Source of the DNA: Phaseolus vulgaris
Taxonomy: Eukaryota > Streptophyta > Magnoliopsida > Fabales > Fabaceae
Assembly: GCF_000499845.2 (NCBI RefSeq)
Contig: NW_027174115.1
Span: 1 to 64,000, forward strand
Direction: 5' to 3'
Length of the DNA stretch: 64,000 bases
Shown here: piece after piece, positions 10,414-20,213 of the stretch
Position numbering within the stretch: position 1 is the stretch's first letter
How the letters are laid out: every line of letters starts with the position of its first letter
Position numbers and translations under genes: made by a program
The notes under the pieces: generated by a model
Told to the model about the DNA's origin: nothing
What the model saw: the letters and a program-made list of their open reading frames with translations, nothing else
Databases searched by the model: none

Positions 10414-11029
10414 CTTATGTTAGTGGAGAGTAATGTAATACGATTTGTAAAGGGGACACTCTTTTTCCCTCTCGAGTGTTTTTTAATGAGGTCACCCAAG
10501 TAAAAAAAAAGAGAAGTTCGAGAAAACTTTGTCTCAGTTTTCCTCTTCTCGTTCGAAGTATAAGACCAAAGGTTAAGAAGATAAAATACAAAGACTCAAA
10601 GCAGCGTCAGGCGTTGCCAAGATAAGGCATCGCCAAGACGAGGCGCCGGCAAGATCAAGCGTCGCCAAATGACATGTCCCCAAAGGAAACGCCACCAAGG
10701 TGGGGTGTCGCCAGAATGTAGGCATCACCAAATGGGGAGATGACATCGGAATTCAATGCAAGTGGTAAGAGCGCATGCATGCGCCTAAAGGTCAAGATAA
10801 CAGGTATGTCCAACACGAGGCAAGATCCGGGAGTTTAGTCCTTGAGTAGGGGTTAAGGGATTCCTTCGGGACGCCCCCTCCTTAGGTATGAATAGCTAGC
10901 CCCGGTATCAGATGTTCGATAAGGTAAAATCCGGGAGTCTTAGTCCTTGAGCAGAGGTTGAGGGACTCCTCCGGGACGCCCCCTCCTCAAGTATGAATAA
11001 CTAGCCCCGATGTCGGACAGAAGCTTTCG
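10414..11029 (+). other. Post-pol tail of element A
   Basis: No gene. It starts with the conserved post-pol block (GGGGACACTC, then GAGGTCACCCAAGTAA, about 10455-10502). GC-rich GGCGTCGCC-like repeats follow (about 10610-10745), then a CAGGTATGTC motif. Two copies of an about 105-bp segment containing GGGACGCCCCCTCCT lie at about 10845 and 10950. Confidence 0.6.
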
Positions 11030-11290
11030 CCTTGGTGTTTTTAGACACCCTGAGGACGATACGGCGCTGTTGTAATAGGCCTCTCCTCAGGCGTGGGCAC
11101 CAAACGCCAAAGAGATAAGGGACCAGTCGCCTTGGTGTTTGAGACACCATATGCACGATACGACGTGGTTATATCGGCCTCTCCATGCACGTGGGCACCA
11201 AAGCGCGACTTTGTCCCTAGTGTTAGACACGCTAAGGGCACCCAGAGCAGGCCTCCCCTTAAGCGTGGACCCTCAGTACAGGTAAAATAA
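11030..11290. repeat. R repeats: tandem units of about 100 bp
   Basis: CCTTGGTGTTT followed by AGACACC occurs at 11030 and 11130, with a third shorter unit near 11215. Each unit holds GGTGT...ACACC inverted arms and a GATACG...GCCTCTCC block. Related units lie at 13270-13480 in A, 19100-19330 in B (opposite strand) and 41300-41400 in F, always just beyond the 3' end of an antisense ORF or pol. Confidence 0.7.
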
Positions 11291-11521
11291 ACCGTCCTAA
11301 AAATAATGGAGGGGACTGTCGGAGGTAACAAGCGCAGCATAGCAGAAGAAGCAGAAGTAGACGCAAATACACAAAAATAAAATGGGCAGCGCTTAAACGA
11401 AGCTAAAGTGTAGATCAAGAGTTAGAGTTACAAATAAAGTTCGTGATAATGGCAAATTGGACAAATGGGGCAATCATGTACACACCCTATGTTCATATGA
11501 AAAGCAATATCAGGCCACATC

Positions 11522-12489
11522 TCAGTGGCCTCCGGAGTCTGAGCGGGAGGATGACGCAGCCCCGTTCTCGGCCCCCAACGCTTGGGCAAACTGCGACCTC
11601 TGTCGTCGGTCTATCTTCGAACCTGCGTCAAAGGAGACAAACATGGTGAAGACACCACAAGGTTAGGCATGCAAAAAGCCAGTAAAGGCGAAGGATGGGA
11701 GGTTTTAAGGTAATCTCTCGTACATATATATTTCTCCAAGGCCTCAGCGTTGTACTCCAGACTTATGAAGGCGGCAGTGTCAAAGCCCCCCGCCCCGGCC
11801 AAGATCTTACAAGCCACCTGGTCGTTCAAAGGTAGCCTCTTAAGAGGCCTGGACTTCAAGGCTCTTGTCTCCCTCACCCAGTACAGTGGAAAGCCGTCCA
11901 GGGCGGAAGGCACGAGATCAGAACAGCAAACCTTGAAGAACTTACCCTTCCACCATGTGAAGGAGTGCTGGAATGGGGTCAGGAGGACCCTGCCGGGAAC
12001 ATTGCTGAGGGTCACCCAAAGGTTGTTCCTTTGCCTCTTCACCTCAAATAAGTGAAGGAAGATGTCCACAGAGGGTGCACACCCCAGGAAACCAAATAGT
12101 ATGTCGAAGGCTTTGACGAAAGCCCAACTGTTAGGGTACAGCTGGGCCGGGGCAGCATTAATCTCCGTCAGCAGTTCCCTCTCGAACTTGGAGAAGGGCA
12201 GGCGCACGCCGATGCTTTTAAAGACCACCTGGTAAAAGTAGAAGAAGGGGACTCCATTGTTGGCCCGCTCATCCCCACACACCGGCTCCCCTAAGGTGCA
12301 AGGGAGCACGACGATGTCGTCATCATGCCTCTTCGCGAAGGCACGATGATCATAGGAACACGGGTCCCCCACATGTTCCCTCAAGGCCCTGGAAGAAAGT
12401 AGGCTAGAGCACTCATCGAGGAGCTTGCACGAGGCCCACGCGTAAAGATCTTGAGGTTTGGTTCTAGGGGAAGGAGGATTGGTAGACAT
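11522..12489 (-). CDS. Antisense ORF-1 of element A (gypsy-type transposon domain), spliced
   Basis: Proposed exons are 12489-11724 and 11622-11522 on the minus strand, with a 101-bp phase-1 intron (donor ATATAT/GTACG, acceptor GCAG/GTTCG). Joined, they give about 288 residues without a stop. The first exon resembles the plant family annotated as 'putative gypsy type transposon' (Pfam Transposase_28): note PFFYFYQ, LPFSKFERELL and PNSWAFVKAFDIL. The second exon is short (about 33 residues, SSS-rich) and lacks the coiled coil found in ORF-2. The start is chosen at ATG 12489 by alignment with the copy in B. It lies antisense between integrase and 3' LTR. Function unknown; a sense-strand role is not suggested. 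It is intact although gag-pol beside it is not. Confidence 0.65.
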
Positions 12490-12965
12490 GCTGGCACCAG
12501 CTGTTGGCGAAAGAACCAAAAGATCAAAGGAGAAAGAGGCGGTAGGAGTGCAGAAAGGAAATGTCAACGAGAAAAGAATGCAGAAACGAACGCTTTGGAA
12601 GGAAGAGGAACGGTGCGAAGAATATGCAAAAACACAGAAATGATGAGTGCAAGTACGGGATTTCAAAGACCCAAACATTACAGTTAAGGCGCCAAAGGAC
12701 GTGAAAAGGGGCACCGTGCAATTGAGCCACGCGTCAGGAGATGGGAGGACGACTCTTAGCGTCACCTTTTCTCGCTCAGAGAAAGTCGTGTCGACAACGT
12801 TCCCGAGGGTACGACGCGCCGGCGAAGAAGAGAGCATTTTATCAAAAGATCAGAAAATCAGAAAATGTCAAAGATCAAATCGAGCAGGGGAACATCCCCT
12901 CAGTAATACGGAAAATGCCACGTAGATGGCGTGGTCGAGACCTTGGTCCTTTTGCTAAGGCAAAC
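12490..12965 (-). promoter_or_regulatory. Upstream region of antisense ORF-1 in A
   Basis: On the minus strand, GACGCGTGGC (12726-12735) sits where the other antisense genes have GACACGTGGC, so the G-box core here is mutated. CTACGTGGC (about 12917) and a GGTCTCG motif follow farther out, in the same order as at the 3' LTR of B. No TATA box is obvious; the stretch is pyrimidine-rich on the transcribed side. Confidence 0.45.
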
Positions 12966-13500
12966 GTCCCGCCCTCGGGCGTTGACCGGAATCAAAGTCA
13001 AAGTCAACGTCAAGGCCAAAGTCAACAAATTGACTGCACAGGGCATCGCCAAGACATGGCCTCGCCAAGGTAGGGCGTCGCCAGTATAAGACGCTGAAGG
13101 CGTCGCCGGAATAAGGCAATGATGGCGTCGCCCCCCGATACCTACAGGGAGGAAAGACTGTGGAGGGGGGCGAAACCGCCAGAAGCAAAGCAAGTCATCA
13201 GCGGCGTTGCTCCCCGATACCCATGGGAAGGAAAGACCATGGAGCGAGCGACCCCATGGCGGGCTTCAAGCCTGCCTAGTGCTTGGCGTTTCTAGACACC
13301 CTGAGGACGATACGGCGCTGCTGTAATAGGCCTCTCCTCAGGTGTGGGCGCCAACCACCAAGAGTTAAGGGACAGATTGCCTTAGTGTTTGAGACACTCC
13401 ATGGACAATACGACGCTGTTAGACAAGCCTCTCCATGGGCGTGGGCACTGAAGCGCGACTTTGTCCCAAGTGTTTAGGCCCAGAGCAGGTCTCTTCTCGA
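12966..13500 (+). repeat. Fossil LTR start plus R repeats inside element A
   Basis: It begins CGTCCCGCCCTCGGGCGTTGACC, the LTR start of this family minus the terminal TGTAC, and has the following GTCAA cluster and GGCGTCGCC repeats. The PPT that should abut it is missing. R repeats follow at about 13270-13480. The same fossil lies in B at 19560-19790. It separates antisense ORF-1 from ORF-2. The 13501-13830 stretch is tail DNA without a gene. Confidence 0.65.
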
Positions 13501-13834
13501 GCGTGGACACTCAGTACAGAAGACAGATGAGCCTCCACACCCTCGAGCGATGACGAAGTCGGAAGAGATCAAGTTCAACTTTTTCATTTGAGCAATGGCG
13601 GAGCAACCAGCGCCTTCACAAGGCAGAGCCCTTGTAGATACGAAGGCGGAACAGGTTTCGAGGTGAAAGTTATAAGTGATGGGTAAAAGAGAGAGAAAAG
13701 AAGGTTACGTGCTACCTAAGGGCCATAGGTACAAGTTCGCCCAGTATAGCGAAAGAAACAGATAGAAGTACAAGCAAAGTAGTTGGAGCATATAAGAATG
13801 AAGAACAAAGGTAAAGATAGCAGTCAAACAACAC

Positions 13835-14490
13835 TTAATTCCTCATAAACATGCAAGTGTTAAACTGAAGATTAAGGACAAGGATAATGCAATTAATACC
13901 CACTATTCCAACAAAATACAAATAGTTCAAAGTATTTACGAAGTTATCAAGTGCAGGAAAAACGTAAAGAGAAAAAGACGGAGGCTGAGGGTTTGCAGTT
14001 GAATCGCCCAGTTCAAGAGGCACAACATTCCCATCGACGACGTGGTGGGTAGGGTCGCAGTTCGAGACATTGATCCTTGGGTTCTCGCAAGATGCTTGAA
14101 CCAGAGCCTCCTGGAGCCCTCGTCGAACACGCCCGCCATATCGCCGATGAGCTACTGGACTTCCCTCTCTAGCTCGTTGATCCTGGAATCCTTAGACGCC
14201 AGCTGTTTGTCCAAGAATTCCTTCCCCACCTGGAGCTTGTTGGCTTCAGCTTGGAGAAGGTCAAAGGCGTCAACCTTCGCCGCCAGGGCGCCCTCAGTCT
14301 CAGCCAGCTTTTGCCTCCCAACAGCGTACAGTTCTTCAAGTTTTCTCTGCTGCACTTCGGAGGCACGAGCCACCTCATGGAGACCAATATTCTGGATTTG
14401 GTGGGAGGTGAGGTGGGCTAGCAGGTCTGCATACGCTTGTTCAACCTCATGCGCGTATGCTTCAGCCCCCTCCTTTCTGGAAATCCTCTT
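13835..14490 (-). pseudogene. Antisense ORF-2 of element A, 3' end only
   Basis: On the minus strand this matches the coiled-coil end of ORF-2 in B (18200-18740). Shared stretches include KLEEL, LLQAEANKL, KEFLDKQL and SKDSRI, and the conserved HHVVDG C-terminal motif. There is a frameshift near 14150, after REVQ. The first exon and promoter are missing because the sequence breaks into the leader of element C at about 14490. The remnant has no start of its own. Confidence 0.65.
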
Positions 14491-14574
14491 AACTTATCTG
14501 GGTTTTGAGAACTGGAACTGAGAAACTTGTGTGGTGGGACTGATTTTATATCGGCCCCACGGTGGACGCCAGAT
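14491..14574 (-). other. Leader and PBS of element C, and A-C junction
   Basis: On the minus strand TGGCGTCCACCGTGGGGCC (14572-14554) is the PBS, one base pair of spacer away from the LTR of C. It is followed by a short leader resembling that of A and B. The leader then runs straight into the antisense ORF-2 remnant of A instead of gag. This marks a deletion junction at about 14490-14515 that removed the 3' end of A and the body of C. Confidence 0.65.
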
Positions 14575-14953
14575 GTTCCGGCCAGTTCACTGGGATCGTC
14601 TTTGCGCGTGGCTTGTCCTCGCGAGCTAGGGCACCTTCGTTTTGCTCCGTCTGTGAGTACCTGAAAAGAAGTGAACAAAGGGGGCGCCCTCGCGGACGTT
14701 TACACTCCGACGATCAAGTCAGCTAGCGAGAAACATCAAAGGTGACGCACCCCCGTATCGGAACACTTGAACGAATGCTCTGAGGGTGGTTGAAAAAACT
14801 GTACTGAAGGGCTCGAACTGTGTTGCCCTAATTGCCTTGTGCTCACAGCTGGGTGCGCCGTCAAGAACAATTAGGGTTTGTGCTCTGTGTGTCTATGCAA
14901 ATTAGGTTAAAACTCTCCTCTTTGAAATGCTCCCAAGGTCCCTTTTTATACAC
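14575..14953 (-). repeat. 5' LTR of element C, first part (U5 side)
   Basis: Starts TGTTCCGGCCAGTTCACTGG, the inner end of a minus-oriented LTR related to those of A and B. It breaks at TTTTTATACAC (14943-14953), where element B is inserted with target duplication TACAC. The LTR resumes at 28302. Confidence 0.8.
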
Positions 14954-16140
14954 TGCTCCGGCCGGTTGACCTGGGACGTCTTTGTGCACAACCTCACCCG
15001 TCAGCTAGGGACTCCTTCCCACTGGTTACCTGTGGATTCCTACAAAGAAGGACAAAAGGGCGCCCTAGCGGCCGTTTGCACTCCGACGCTCAAGTCAGCT
15101 AGCAAGAAACACCAAAACTCTACACCTCCGTATCGGAGCACCGTGAATGGCACTCAGAAGGTGGTCAAAAGAAAACTGTGTACTATGTGTCTTTTCTCCC
15201 TCTGGCAAACAACACCTCTCTAGTCCCTTGTGCCTCGTGCCAAAACTCGCGCAAGCAACTAGAGTATACTCCGGGAAAATATGCCAAAAGTTCAAACCCC
15301 GTTTCCAACATTCAAGGCGCTATTTAAACTACTCCCGCATTTAAAGCGCCTTAAGCACATTTAATTATAAAACGTTCAGCGCCTTTAAGACGTTCAAACC
15401 GCTTGGGAGCATTTATAGTACCTTAAACGCTCGAAACGTAAACTTTATTAAATAGCTTTAATTACCTTGTACCTGACAAATTGACGTTTCTATTCTGACT
15501 TGGCTGCTGTTACACGTGGAGGGCCTCACAGCACCGTGACCCCGTCTGGGGGTATTTCCTCGTGTGAGTCCTCCTACCTGGGAGTGCATCTGCGCAAGGG
15601 GTGACTTTTTGGGTGCCAACTCATGCCCCCAAACATCTAGTCACTCACTTTGAGAGCGTATCTACCTTCCTCTCGTGCCCTGCACCTGGCTGCCCCCGGG
15701 CGTGACCCTTCTCATGGGTCGTACCTACCCCAAGGGCGTCTCTGGGGCGGCATGGGCACTTCACGAGTCAGGTTGCTCTCCACTGGCGCTATTACTATGG
15801 CCTTGAAGCCACCTTTCTCTTCTCTTTATTGCTACCCCGGGTTATCGGGGTTTGAGGCCTTCCCACGGCGTCACTCCCTCCATGGTCTTTCCTACCCATG
15901 GGTATTGGGGAGCAACACTGTGATTGCCTTGCTTTTGTGAAATTTGACCTTGGCGACGCCCTAGCTGGGTGACGCCTACTAGGCGACGCCTTACCTTAGC
16001 GACGCTTCCTCTCGGCGACGCCCCGCCTCGGCGATGCTTGCACTTGGCGTCGCCTCACCTAGGCAACGCCTTATGTTGACTTTGACCCCGACGTTGACTT
16101 TGACCTTGACTTTGTCAACGCCCGGATACGGGACGGTACA
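14954..16140 (-). repeat. 3' LTR of element B
   Basis: On the minus strand it runs TGTACCGTCCCG to GGCCGGAGCA (1187 bp). It has six TTGAC/GTCAA motifs within about 55 bp at the outer end, GGCGACGCC repeats (about 15950-16070) and TTTAAAGCGC-type repeats (about 15300-15440). It is 12 bp longer than the other LTR because of an extra GACGCCTACTAG-like unit. Confidence 0.93.
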
Positions 16141-16155
16141 CAAGCCCCCCAGTCT
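16141..16155 (-). other. Polypurine tract of element B
   Basis: On the minus strand the sequence GACTGGGGGGCTTG directly precedes the 3' LTR. This is the plus-strand primer site. The same tract abuts the 3' LTRs of E, G and H. Confidence 0.85.
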
Positions 16156-16871
16156 TAAGCTGATGACTTGTCTTCAGGGAAAAGACTAAGGTCTCGCCCC
16201 CGCCATCCACGTGGCACCCTGGTGATGTGTCATTCTTTGCTGACGTGACACTCCTTGAACTATTGACGTGACATTCTCTAAACCATTGGGGTGCTCTTAA
16301 TGGCTGATTGGACATCCTCTGAAACGGGGAAAGCAACACCTTTTATGGCCACGCTTGATCGCTTGCCACGTGGTTCATCACGCGGTCAGCCCTAAGAGTC
16401 TCTTGCGCTCCCAGTGAGCGCCTAATCCTGCGACACGTGGCATCATCGCACGGTCACCATTTGTTGCCTCTCGCGCTCCTCGTAACGTTTAAGTTACCCA
16501 AACTCCGCGCTCGAAACCACTATTTCATCCACTTTCTCTGCCTTCTCGCACTGTTCATCTTCTTCGAATTTTCTCTCTCGCAATCTCTGCTTTTTCGTGC
16601 TTCCGCTACACCCTTCGACTCTTAAAGGTACGATTTTTCCTACCCTTGTTGACTCTCTTTACTGCATGACTATGATGTATGGATGAACTGCCTGGGATTG
16701 TCCATCTGCTTGTCTTTTGATGTCGTTCTTGTGCTTCTTTGTTTCTCTCGTTCCTCTTTCTCTCTCGTGGGTAGGGCTTGCCTAGGGTTTCTCCTTGTTC
16801 CCCCCTTTCCTTCTTCAAACCCCTTTTCACTGAACCCTTTCTTTTCTCTTTACTCTTCAGCTCTTGCGTCA
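16156..16871 (+). promoter_or_regulatory. Promoter region and 5'-UTR intron of antisense ORF-2 in B
   Basis: Order on the plus strand: AAAAGACTAAGGTCTCGCC, CCACGTGGCA (16208), CCACGTGG (16373) and GACACGTGGC (16432-16441). A pyrimidine-rich stretch without a clear TATA box follows. Then a probable 5'-UTR intron runs from 16628 (AAAG/GTACG) to 16860 (CTTCAG/CTC), 11 bases before the ATG at 16872. Equivalent introns lie at the same place in E, G and H. Confidence 0.6.
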
Positions 16872-18678
16872 ATGGCGAAAACCAAGACCACCGCGCCTCC
16901 TCCGCTCCCTAGGTCTCACTATAAAGAGGAGTATGACTGGGCCTTCGTGAGGGGTTTTCAAATTCTTTGCGGGTATTTGGGCATTTCCTCCTCCGTGGAT
17001 GTCTTTCTTCATTTTTTTGAGGTGAAGAAACAAGGTAAAAGCCTGTGGATGAGTTTTTCTGGCGTCGCCGGGCGCATCATCCTCACGCTCTTCCAAAATT
17101 CATTCAAAGGCTGGAAAGGGAAGTTCTTCAAAGTGCGTGCGACCAAATACGATCCTACTGCACTGGAAGGCTTTCCCCTGTGCTGGACGGACAAACCCAT
17201 AACGATCAAGGCCCTGGCTTTGGATCAACTCGCCCCTGCTGATCGGGACGTGTGTAAAGCTTTGGCTGAGCTCGGGGTGGTCTTTGATACCGCCAAGCTC
17301 ATTGCCAACGAATTCAACGCCCATGGACTCTCCACTTACTCTGGTACCTGTTCTCGATTGTTTGTACTGTATGGGCTGTCGTGGTTATATGAACTCACTT
17401 GCATCGCTTGAACCCCTATGAATATCTGCGTGTGTTTGGCTATAAGTACTCCCATTCTGCTTTATCTGAATTGGTCTTTGCTCTGTTATTCTCACTGGTA
17501 CAGGTTCAGTAATGACTTCTTTGAGGCGACTCGCGCTTGCCAAATTCTTGAAGAAGGCAAAATCCGCCAAAGGAGGCGGAAAGGTCGTCGCTCCCGACGT
17601 GCCAACTGTCGCTTCCCTACCGACTCCTCCACCGTCTGTCTCTCCTCCTCCCATTGCCGCGGTTCCATTGGCCATGGCATCGACTCCTGCCCCAGCACGC
17701 CCCAATAAAGGAAAAAGGGTGCTGGTGATAGATTCCGACAGTGAAGACTCGGGCGCCGCCTTGGTTTCCAATAAGAGGAGGGCCGCAGGCGTTCCTGCCG
17801 CGTCTCCCGGTGGCAGGAGTTCTCTCAGGGACGATCCTCCAAGCGCCACATCACCTCCGCCTCAAACAGTCCAAGAGGAACAGGAGGAGGGGGCTGATTC
17901 GGTTCCCCCGCCGCTACCGCTTCATGAAGCGTCTGAGGCCTCGGGCTCTGCCCCTCCTGCATCAGTTCCTGCTTCGACTTCCTGCAGGCCACGGATTCCC
18001 CACCCCATCCACCGGGAGTTGACGCAGGGTTTTACTGAAGGAATGTCGCCAACGGATCCTCACAAGGGGGGAGGCATGCCTTATTATATGGGGGCGTTCC
18101 TGGCGGTGGCACTTAAGTGGCGCACCCAGGCCCGAAGCGCTGTCAAGGGGAGGGAGGCTTTCCGTAAACTGAGGCAAGAGGTAGGAGCGCTGAAGGAGGA
18201 GAAGAAAAACTGGGGGCTTAAGGAGGAAGCTTCCCAAGCTTCGCTGAAACTGGCCCACGAGGGTAGGGAGGGGGCCGAGGCGTACGCGCGCGAACTTGAA
18301 CAGGCGCATGTCGACCAGCTAGCCCAGCTCACTTCCTACCAAATCCAAAGCATTGGCCTCCAAGAGGCGTCTCTTGCCTTCGAAATGCAGCGGAAAAAAC
18401 TCGAAGAACTGGACGCTGCTTGGAGGCAGAAGTTAGGTGAGAGAGAGGACGCCTTGGCGGTGAAGGTTGAAGCCTTGGGCCTTCTCCAAGCCGAGGCCAA
18501 TAAGCTCCGGGTGGAGAAGGAGTTCTTGGAGAAACAGTTGATGTCCAAGGACTCTAGGATTGCTGAGCTAGAGGGGGAGGTCCAAGAACTGACTGGGGAG
18601 ATGGCGGGCGCGTTTGACGAGGGCTTCCAAGAGGCTCTGACTCAGGCGTCTTGCGAGAACCCTGGCATCAACGTTTAA
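16872..18678 (+). CDS. Antisense ORF-2 of element B (gypsy-type transposon domain plus coiled coil), spliced
   Basis: Proposed exons are 16872-17343 and 17504-18678, separated by a 160-bp phase-1 intron (donor CTCTG/GTACC, acceptor TACAG/GTTCA). The joined frame is open for about 548 residues. Exon 1 carries the C-terminal part of the Transposase_28-like domain (WAFVRGFQILCG, VDVFLHFFEVKKQG, GWKGKFFKV). About 110 N-terminal residues seen in other copies are missing in frame. Exon 2 is Pro/Ser/Ala-rich, then a long coiled coil (about residues 350-530; LLQAEANKL, SKDSRIAELE). A TAA at 18676 ends it about 20 residues before the family C-terminus (HVVDGKVVP remains readable just after). Function unknown. 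Confidence 0.68.
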
Positions 18679-19790
18679 AACTGCGATTCCACACACCATG
18701 TCGTCGACGGGAAGGTTGTGCCTCTCGACTTGGATGACTGAATCGCCGACTCTCACCTGCCACCTTTACCTTTCGTGCTTTATATTTGTTTCTGCCAATC
18801 TTTGATAAACTTGTAAATCCTTTGAACTATTTGCACCTTTGTCAAAACTATGGGTTTTGCATGACAATTTTGTACTTCTGAGGTATCGAGTTCTGTCCGT
18901 ATGATATTTTTACCTTCGTTCTTCACCTTTACGTACTTCAATTACTTTGCCTGTACTTTTACCCGTTTCTTTCGCTGTGTTGGGCGACCCTGTACATCTG
19001 GCGCCTCACTTCTAACGTGTACCTCAGAACCTGTTCCGCCTTCGTATCTATGAGGCCTCTGCCCCGTGAAGGCGATGGCAGTTCCGCCATTGCTGCAACG
19101 CAAAAGCTGAGACCTACTCTGGGTCTTAAACACTTGGGACAAGGTCGCGCTTCGGTGCCCACGCCCATGGAGAGACCTATCTGTCAGCGCCGTATCGTCC
19201 CTGGGGTGTCTTAAGCACCAAGGCGATCTGTCCCTTGATTCTTGGTGCCTGGCGCCCACGCCTAAGGAGAGGCCTGCTACAGCAGCGCCGTATCGTCCTC
19301 AGGGTGTCTAGAAACGCCAAACTCTGGGAAGGCTCGAAGCCCCCCAGGGGGTCGTTCCCTCTATGGTCTTTCCTTCCCATGGGTATCGGAGAGCAACCTT
19401 GCCAGTGGTTCACTCGCCATCTGGCGATCTCGTCTCCCTCCACAGTCATTCCTACCTGTGGGTATCGGGGAGGCGACGCCGTTGGTGACCAGTTTTGACT
19501 TCTTCGATTTCGTCTCCCTCCACAGTCTTTCCTACCTGTGGGTATCGGGGAGGCGACGCCGCTGATGACTTATACTGGCGACGCCCTCGGCGTCTCATGC
19601 TGGCGACGCCCTCAGCGTCTTATATTGGCGACGCCCTCAGCGTCTTATACTGGCGACGCCATCGGCGTCTCATGCTGGCGACGCCATCGGTTTCTTACAC
19701 TGGCGACGCCTTGTGCGATCGACCTGTTGACTTCGACCTTGGCGTCGGCTTTGACTTCGATTTTGGTCAACGCCTGGGGGTAGCGGAGAG
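18679..19790 (-). repeat. R repeats, GGCGACGCC array and fossil LTR inside element B
   Basis: No gene. 18679-19090 is AT-rich 3' flank of antisense ORF-2. R-type units (GTATCGTCC...GGTGTCT) lie at about 19100-19330. Two copies of TCCCTCCACAGTC...GTATCGGGGAGGCGACGCC follow (about 19434 and 19509), then a dense GGCGACGCC array (about 19550-19710). The TTGAC-rich LTR start remnant ends near 19790 without the GACGGTACA terminus or PPT. This mirrors 12966-13500 of element A. Confidence 0.6.
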
Positions 19791-20213
19791 CTCAGGGTCT
19801 CGCCCGCGCCATCCACATGGCCTCTCCCGTATGGCTGATGGGACGTTCCCTCACTTGACTTGATCCTGACATTTTCTGAGCTTCTGACAAGATGCTCTCA
19901 TTCTCGACGGCGCATCGTACCCTTGGGCATTCTGTCAATGCGACGTTCTCTGAATATTAACCAGAGGCGCCAGGATCATCCTCCCATCGTCTGACACGTG
20001 GCTCGATCGCACAGTGCCCCCATTTTCGTCGCTTGGTGCTCTAACTGTAATATTTAGATCTTCAGAATCTTCTACCTGCGTTCATCATCCCTCTTTGCAC
20101 CGCTACACACAGAGTTCCTTCTGCATTCCTCCTAGTTGGCGCTTTACCTCCCGTATTCCCAACGCGCCATTCTTCTTTGAACTCCCAGCTCTTTGCTCAC
20201 CTCTCGTAGCGAC
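19791..20213 (+). promoter_or_regulatory. Upstream region of antisense ORF-1 in B
   Basis: GGTCTCGCCCGCGCCATCC and CACATGGCC are followed by GACACGTGGC at 19993-20002, 212 bp before the ATG at 20214. The layout matches the ORF-2 promoter region, but no 5'-UTR intron is evident. The PPT that would precede it is deleted. Confidence 0.5.

Larger units (their letters stand above)
3756..14490 (+). mobile_element. Element A: degenerate Tat-type LTR retrotransposon, 3' end lost
   Basis: A has a 5' LTR, PBS, gag-pol and repeat-rich tail on the plus strand, and two antisense ORFs on the minus strand. This is the same arrangement as element B in mirror image. The second antisense ORF is cut near 14490, where the sequence switches to the leader of minus-strand element C. 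The PPT and 3' LTR of A are therefore missing. The gag-pol frame has five nonsense codons and two frameshifts, and the first catalytic Asp of integrase is Asn, so A cannot move on its own. Confidence 0.85.

Noticed and set aside
15650..15940. A 96-residue ORF found identically placed in both LTRs of B (also 27819-28109)
   Set aside because: The two copies agree only because LTRs are copied from each other. Frames in A and the solo LTR are not conserved at this place.
19495..19863. A 122-residue ORF in the GGCGACGCC array
   Set aside because: The sequence is a low-complexity repeat; the frame stays open because the unit lacks stops.
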